A stretch of DNA of 64,000 bases from Methylobacterium aerolatum (GTDB lineage: Bacteria; Pseudomonadota; Alphaproteobacteria; Rhizobiales; Beijerinckiaceae): positions 62,001 through 126,000 of the forward strand of contig NZ_BPQE01000011.1 of assembly GCF_022179085.1 (NCBI RefSeq), written 5' to 3'. The translations under genes and the position numbers were made by a program. Below are positions 61,032 through 64,000 of this stretch, piece after piece (the stretch's first letter is position 1; the number at the start of each line of letters is the position of its first letter). Under the pieces are notes generated by a model. It was not told where the DNA came from and searched no databases. It saw nothing but the letters and a program-made list of their open reading frames with translations.

Positions 61032-62789
61032 TCATTTCTCGACGATCCAGTCCTCCACCACCAGGGCATCCAGCCCGGTGGTGTAGAACATCAGGATCGC
61101 GTCCTCCGCCGTGTGGAGGATCGGCTTGCCCATCACGTTGAAGCTGGTGTTCAGCAGCACCGGCACGCCGGTGAGATCCCGGAACGCCTCGATCAGCGCG
61201 GCATAGGCCGGGTTGCGGTCCCGCGTGACGGTCTGGAGGCGGCCGGTGCCGTCCTCGTGCACCACGGCGGGAACCTCGCCGCGCTTCTCCTCGCGCCACA
61301 CCAGCGTGCGCTCCATGTAGGGGCTATCGGAGAAGTCCTCGAACCAGTCGGGCCCGGCCTCCGCGAGGATCGAGGGGGCGAAGGGCCGGAAGGCCTCCCG
61401 GTATTTCACCTTGGCGTTCAGCGCGTCCTTGGCATCCGCCGGGCGCGGATCGGCCAGGATCGAGCGGTTGCCGAGGGAGCGCGGGCCGAATTCGGCCCGC
61501 CCCTGCACCCAGCCCACGAGGCCGCCCTCGGCGAGGATCCGCGCCGCCTCCCGCGTCACGCCCGCATGGCCGAGGCGGCGGCAGCGGGGCTCGTGCTCGG
61601 CCAAGCGCTCCATGGCCCCCGTCGTGACGCGGGAGCCGAGGTAGGGCGTGAGCGGGCGTAGTCCGGGCGCCGGGCCCGTCCACTCGGGATGGTCCTCCTG
61701 GAACGCGAGCCAGGCCGCCCCAATGGCGTTGCCGTCGTCGGCGGGAGCCGAGGGCACGTGCAGCCGCGTGAAGGGCGAGCGCCCGAGAACGCGCCCGTTA
61801 TACGACGAGTTGAGCCCGCAGCCCCCCGCGATGACGAGGTTGTCGGAAGGGGCGAGGGCATGGGCCTGTGCGACGAGGGCGTCCATCAGGCGTCCGAACA
61901 GGTCCTGCCCGCAGCGGGCGAGGTCGGCCCATCCCCGCTCCAGGGCGTCGGCGGGCCGCCGGGCCAGCAGCTCGGCCGCGACGCCGCGGATCGTCTCCGC
62001 GTCCGCGAACCGCACCCGCGCGCCCTCGATCCGGCACAGGCGGGAGAGGATGGCGGCGATCGCCGGATCGGGCCGTCCGTAGGGGGCGAGGCCCATGATC
62101 TTCCACTCCTCGCCCTTCACTTGGTCGAACCCGGCGAGATCGGTGACGAGGCCGTAGAGGAAGCCCAGCGAGCCGCGCCCGCGGTGGCGCTTCACCTCCT
62201 CGATCCGCCCGTCCGCGAGGCGGTAGATCGCCGCGGCGCCGGTCTCGCCCATCCCGTCCACGATCAGGGCCGTGGCGTCCGCGAAGGGGCTGCCCCACAG
62301 ACCGTAGGCGGCGTGGCAAAGGTGGTGCGGGTACCGCCGCCGCGCCGTCACGGTCGCCCTCGGCGCCGCGCCGCCCGTGCGCACGTCCTGCGTGAGGGCG
62401 AGGAGCGTGCCGAGCCCGGCTCGCGCCTGCGCATGGTGGAGGTCGGCGATGAAGACCCGCTCGGCCTGCTCCGGCACGAAGGAGGCGTTGAGGTCGGTCG
62501 TCTGCGCCGCGAGCCCATCGAAGGCGAAGGTCCCGGCGGCGTCCTGCCCGCGGAGGAAATCGCTGAACTGAGGCCCCCAGCTCGTGGCGACCACGATCTC
62601 CGAGCCCAACGGCACATGGGCACGCAGCAGCGGGCCGATCAGCGCCGGGGCATCCGGCTCGCAGTTCGGAGCCCTCTTGTATTGCAGGAATCGCTCGGTC
62701 GCCTCCGCGAAGAGCAGCGTGCCGTCCGGGCCGACCAGGGCCAGGGCCGGATCGTGAAAGGTCGTGGCGAGACCGAGGTAGAAGCGCAT
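61032..62789 (-). CDS. carbamoyltransferase (NodU/CmcH family)
   Basis: A 585-residue enzyme. The N-terminal Kae1-like domain begins MRFYLGLATTFHDPALALVG and contains the metal-His region YPHHLCHAAYGLWGSPF and ALIVDGMGETGA. The C-terminal YrdC-like/Carbam_trans_C domain contains GWVQGRAEFGPRSLGNRSIL, YREAFRPFAPSIL and LLNTSFNVMGKPILHTAEDA. NodU-type enzymes transfer a carbamoyl group from carbamoyl phosphate via carbamoyl-AMP to a hydroxyl of a nodulation factor, antibiotic or sugar. No cluster partners are visible, so the acceptor is unknown. ATG at 62789 is family-like; the frame upstream crosses repeats. Confidence 0.92.
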   Translation of the reverse strand: MRFYLGLATTFHDPALALVGPDGTLLFAEATERFLQYKRAPNCEPDAPALIGPLLRAHVPLGSEIVVATSWGPQFSDFLRGQDAAGTFAFDGLAAQTTDLNASFVPEQAERVFIADLHHAQARAGLGTLLALTQDVRTGGAAPRATVTARRRYPHHLCHAAYGLWGSPFADATALIVDGMGETGAAAIYRLADGRIEEVKRHRGRGSLGFLYGLVTDLAGFDQVKGEEWKIMGLAPYGRPDPAIAAILSRLCRIEGARVRFADAETIRGVAAELLARRPADALERGWADLARCGQDLFGRLMDALVAQAHALAPSDNLVIAGGCGLNSSYNGRVLGRSPFTRLHVPSAPADDGNAIGAAWLAFQEDHPEWTGPAPGLRPLTPYLGSRVTTGAMERLAEHEPRCRRLGHAGVTREAARILAEGGLVGWVQGRAEFGPRSLGNRSILADPRPADAKDALNAKVKYREAFRPFAPSILAEAGPDWFEDFSDSPYMERTLVWREEKRGEVPAVVHEDGTGRLQTVTRDRNPAYAALIEAFRDLTGVPVLLNTSFNVMGKPILHTAEDAILMFYTTGLDALVVEDWIVEK

Positions 62790-62914
62790 CCGCGGCGGGT
62801 TAGCCCGCGCGCGCACCGCGATCAACGCCGGCCATCGATACAACCCTGGGCCTGTTACGGACGGGAAGCCCGCGCCGGCGGTCCCGGCGCAGGCGCCGCC
62901 GTCGCTGTGAGCGC

Positions 62915-62983
62915 CATCCAACGCACTCCCGGGCAGCGGGACACCTCCGCCGGTGAGCAACCCCGGATGGCGTCGCTTCGAAC
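62915..62983. repeat. REP-like palindromic element, copy 16 (decayed)
   Basis: Fragments CTGTGAGCGCCATCCAACGC and CCCGGATGGCGTCGCTTCGA keep the arm order; central GGGCAGCGGGACACCTCC resembles copies 2 and 14. Confidence 0.5.
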
Positions 62984-63016
62984 GTTTTGGGTTTGATCCG
63001 GCTCGCTTTCTCGACC

Positions 63017-63107
63017 GTCGTTGCGAGCGAAGCGAAGCCATCCAGCGATCCGCCACGTTCGGTCAGGGCCGGCCGTCCGGGATTGCTTCGCTGACGCTCG
63101 CAAAGAC
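63017..63107. repeat. REP-like palindromic element, copy 17
   Basis: GTCGTTGCGAGCGAAGCGAA at the left and GCTTCGCTGACGCTCGCAAA at the right, well preserved. Confidence 0.88.
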
Positions 63108-63175
63108 TGCGGCGGCGTATGATTTAGGCTTTCCCGAAAACGCTCGGATGCAGCGATCCAGACAAGGAGTCAGCC

Positions 63176-63211
63176 GTGTTTGAAAAAATCGATGCAAAAA
63201 TAGAAAGATAG
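63176..63211 (+). CDS. possible 11-residue peptide or 5' remnant of a gene
   Basis: GTG start preceded by AAGGAG at seven bases, encoding VFEKIDAKIER and a stop. The ribosome-binding site is better than most in the window. It could be a leader peptide or the beginning of a gene lost by a stop mutation; no continuation in any frame looks protein-like. Confidence 0.3.
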   Translation: MFEKIDAKIER

Positions 63212-63502
63212 TGCTGACGCGCATGAACGACCTGAGTGTGTCTGAGCGCTAGCACGCACAGGGACGACCGAAGTCCCGTTGACGGCTGTCGCGCGTCGCG
63301 ACCGGCCACGGCTTCAGTGCCCGCCCGCCACCTCGCCCAAGGCTCACTCCGTCGCCCTCGGCCGCCTGCTCCGCACGTCCACCGGGCTCGCTTCGGATCG
63401 TGACAACCTACGATGTAATGGTCTGGAATAGGTGCGCAACTTCTCATTTATACTCGACTACCTCCAGTAGAATACGCAAAAAAATCATATAGAAGCCGGT
63501 AT

Positions 63503-63622
63503 ATGGTATGGACTGAGCAAGAAATTCGATGGTACAAACAGCCTGCCCATATCTCTGACTCGCGATATGTGTGTGGCTGGAAAATACAAGAACGACAATA
63601 TATCCGATGTACTGATGGGTAA
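63503..63622 (+). CDS. possible 39-residue protein in AT-rich DNA
   Basis: ATG to TAA frame starting MVWTEQEIRWYKQPAHISDS, with several Trp/Tyr, Cys and charged residues, i.e. protein-like composition despite AT-rich codons unlike those of neighbouring genes. AGAAG precedes the ATG. Family not recognised; may be a chance frame. Confidence 0.3.
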   Translation: MVWTEQEIRWYKQPAHISDSRYVCGWKIQERQYIRCTDG

Positions 63623-63814
63623 ATGTGTATCTAATTTACATATATAAAAGTAAAAAATTACGATATCTATGGGTCCATCTCAAAACTACAGAATCATTCG
63701 GCAGGTATGAAGCGGAAGATCGAACCGGTGATCGAATCTTCTGCAAGGGCCGGAAGCCGCGCTGGGGCGATTTCCGGTTCGGGTTGGGAGCGCTGCGCCG
63801 TCTCGTCGGTGGGG

Positions 63815-63892
63815 GTGTAGCAAGGCGATCCAGGGCAGCGGAGCTCTCGAACGGGGCGGCCCCCGGGATGGCTTCGCTGCGCTCGTCAGGGC
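63815..63892. repeat. REP-like palindromic element, copy 18 (decayed)
   Basis: GGCGATCCAGGGCAGCGGAG and GGGATGGCTTCGCTGCGCTC match inner arms and centre (CTCTCGAACGGGGCG) of the family; the left outer arm is missing. Confidence 0.6.
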
Positions 63893-64000
63893 GGCGCAGG
63901 AGGCGTTCCGGAGGGGGTGCCAGGGCACGGGCACCGGTCCAGGCGGGCGCCTCGGCGCAGGTCGGGACAAGGCGATGCGCAGGCAGGGGCTTGATGACGG

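Larger units (their letters stand above)
62790..64000. other. terminal region without a confident gene, containing an AT-rich stretch
   Basis: About 1.2 kb. From left: two REP-like elements (about 62915-62983 decayed, 63017-63107), an 11-codon reading frame with a strong ribosome-binding site (63176), GC-rich unassigned sequence to about 63390, an AT-rich stretch to about 63710 with a 39-codon frame (63503-63622), and a decayed repeat near 63815-63892. The longer reading frames present here look like shadows of repeats. Confidence 0.6.

Noticed and set aside
63176-63240. tmRNA-like or tRNA-like structure near the short frame
   Set aside because: No tag-peptide ending, no acceptor stem or TPsiC-like sequence could be folded by eye.
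63124-63447. 107-codon minus-strand frame in the right-hand region
   Set aside because: Ends inside a repeat, has no ribosome-binding site, mixed composition, and crosses the short plus-strand frame with the better start signal.
5631-63892. Regularly structured repeats considered as a CRISPR array
   Set aside because: Copies are spread over tens of kilobases with no repeat-spacer-repeat array, they have internal inverted symmetry, and no cas genes are present.
63686-63970. 94-codon minus-strand frame at the right edge
   Set aside because: Most of it is translated REP-like sequence (LPWIALLHPH-type), so it is a repeat shadow.

Overview
The window is a high-GC chromosomal segment of an alphaproteobacterium. 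Gene content and the style of its intergenic repeats suggest Hyphomicrobiales, most likely Methylobacteriaceae. That placement is inferred from family resemblance, not from any search. Apart from the last kilobase the DNA is densely coding and looks like core chromosome: no integrase, transposase, CRISPR array, rRNA or tRNA gene was found.

Layout. 1-0.9 kb: 3' part of a translation operon on the minus strand (rpmI, rplT, then the start of pheS). 1.3-5.5 kb: a GT4 glycosyltransferase, a glycogen-debranching-type glucosidase and a small exported or anchored protein. 5.9-15 kb: a 3-hydroxyisobutyrate-dehydrogenase-family oxidoreductase, cstA with its small YbdD partner, a TerB-like protein, a lone RND pump permease and a soluble chemoreceptor. 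15.1-21.3 kb: RNase E and glcF/glcE. 21.8-27.3 kb: a TetR regulator divergent from a complete tripartite efflux operon (HlyD, 14-TM MFS, outer-membrane channel). 27.6-32.4 kb: an SbcCD-like YhaO/YhaN pair. 32.7-36.8 kb: a putative membrane-lipid locus (PmtA-like methyltransferase, Mpo1-like membrane protein, membrane-anchored PLP enzyme, phosphatidylserine decarboxylase).

36.9-49.1 kb holds a complete phosphonate uptake and C-P lyase system: a 2H phosphoesterase (DUF1045), phnCDE1E2, the divergent repressor phnF, then phnGHIJKLMN. PhnCDE import phosphonate. PhnGHIJKL with PhnM make ribosyl phosphonate triphosphate and break the C-P bond. PhnN, and probably the 2H enzyme in place of PhnP, carry the sugar phosphate to PRPP. 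Pho-box-like sequences precede both phnC and phnG, and a perfect 22-bp palindrome (likely the PhnF operator) sits just before phnG.

49.2-62.8 kb: SCO protein, PRC-barrel protein, TrmL, SelO, small proteins, a FemAB-like acyltransferase with a polysaccharide flippase, Fe/Mn superoxide dismutase, MurJ, a type II haloacid dehalogenase and a large carbamoyltransferase. The last ~1.2 kb has no convincing gene and contains a markedly AT-rich stretch unlike the rest.

Two kinds of palindromic repeat stand out. A ~90-bp REP-like element with inverted ends occurs at about 17 places, mostly between genes. One copy lies inside the efflux channel gene, where it appears to supply most of the lipoprotein signal peptide. 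A different ~170-bp element with near-perfect terminal inverted repeats lies in frame inside phnJ and adds about 63 residues to the N-terminus of the C-P lyase.
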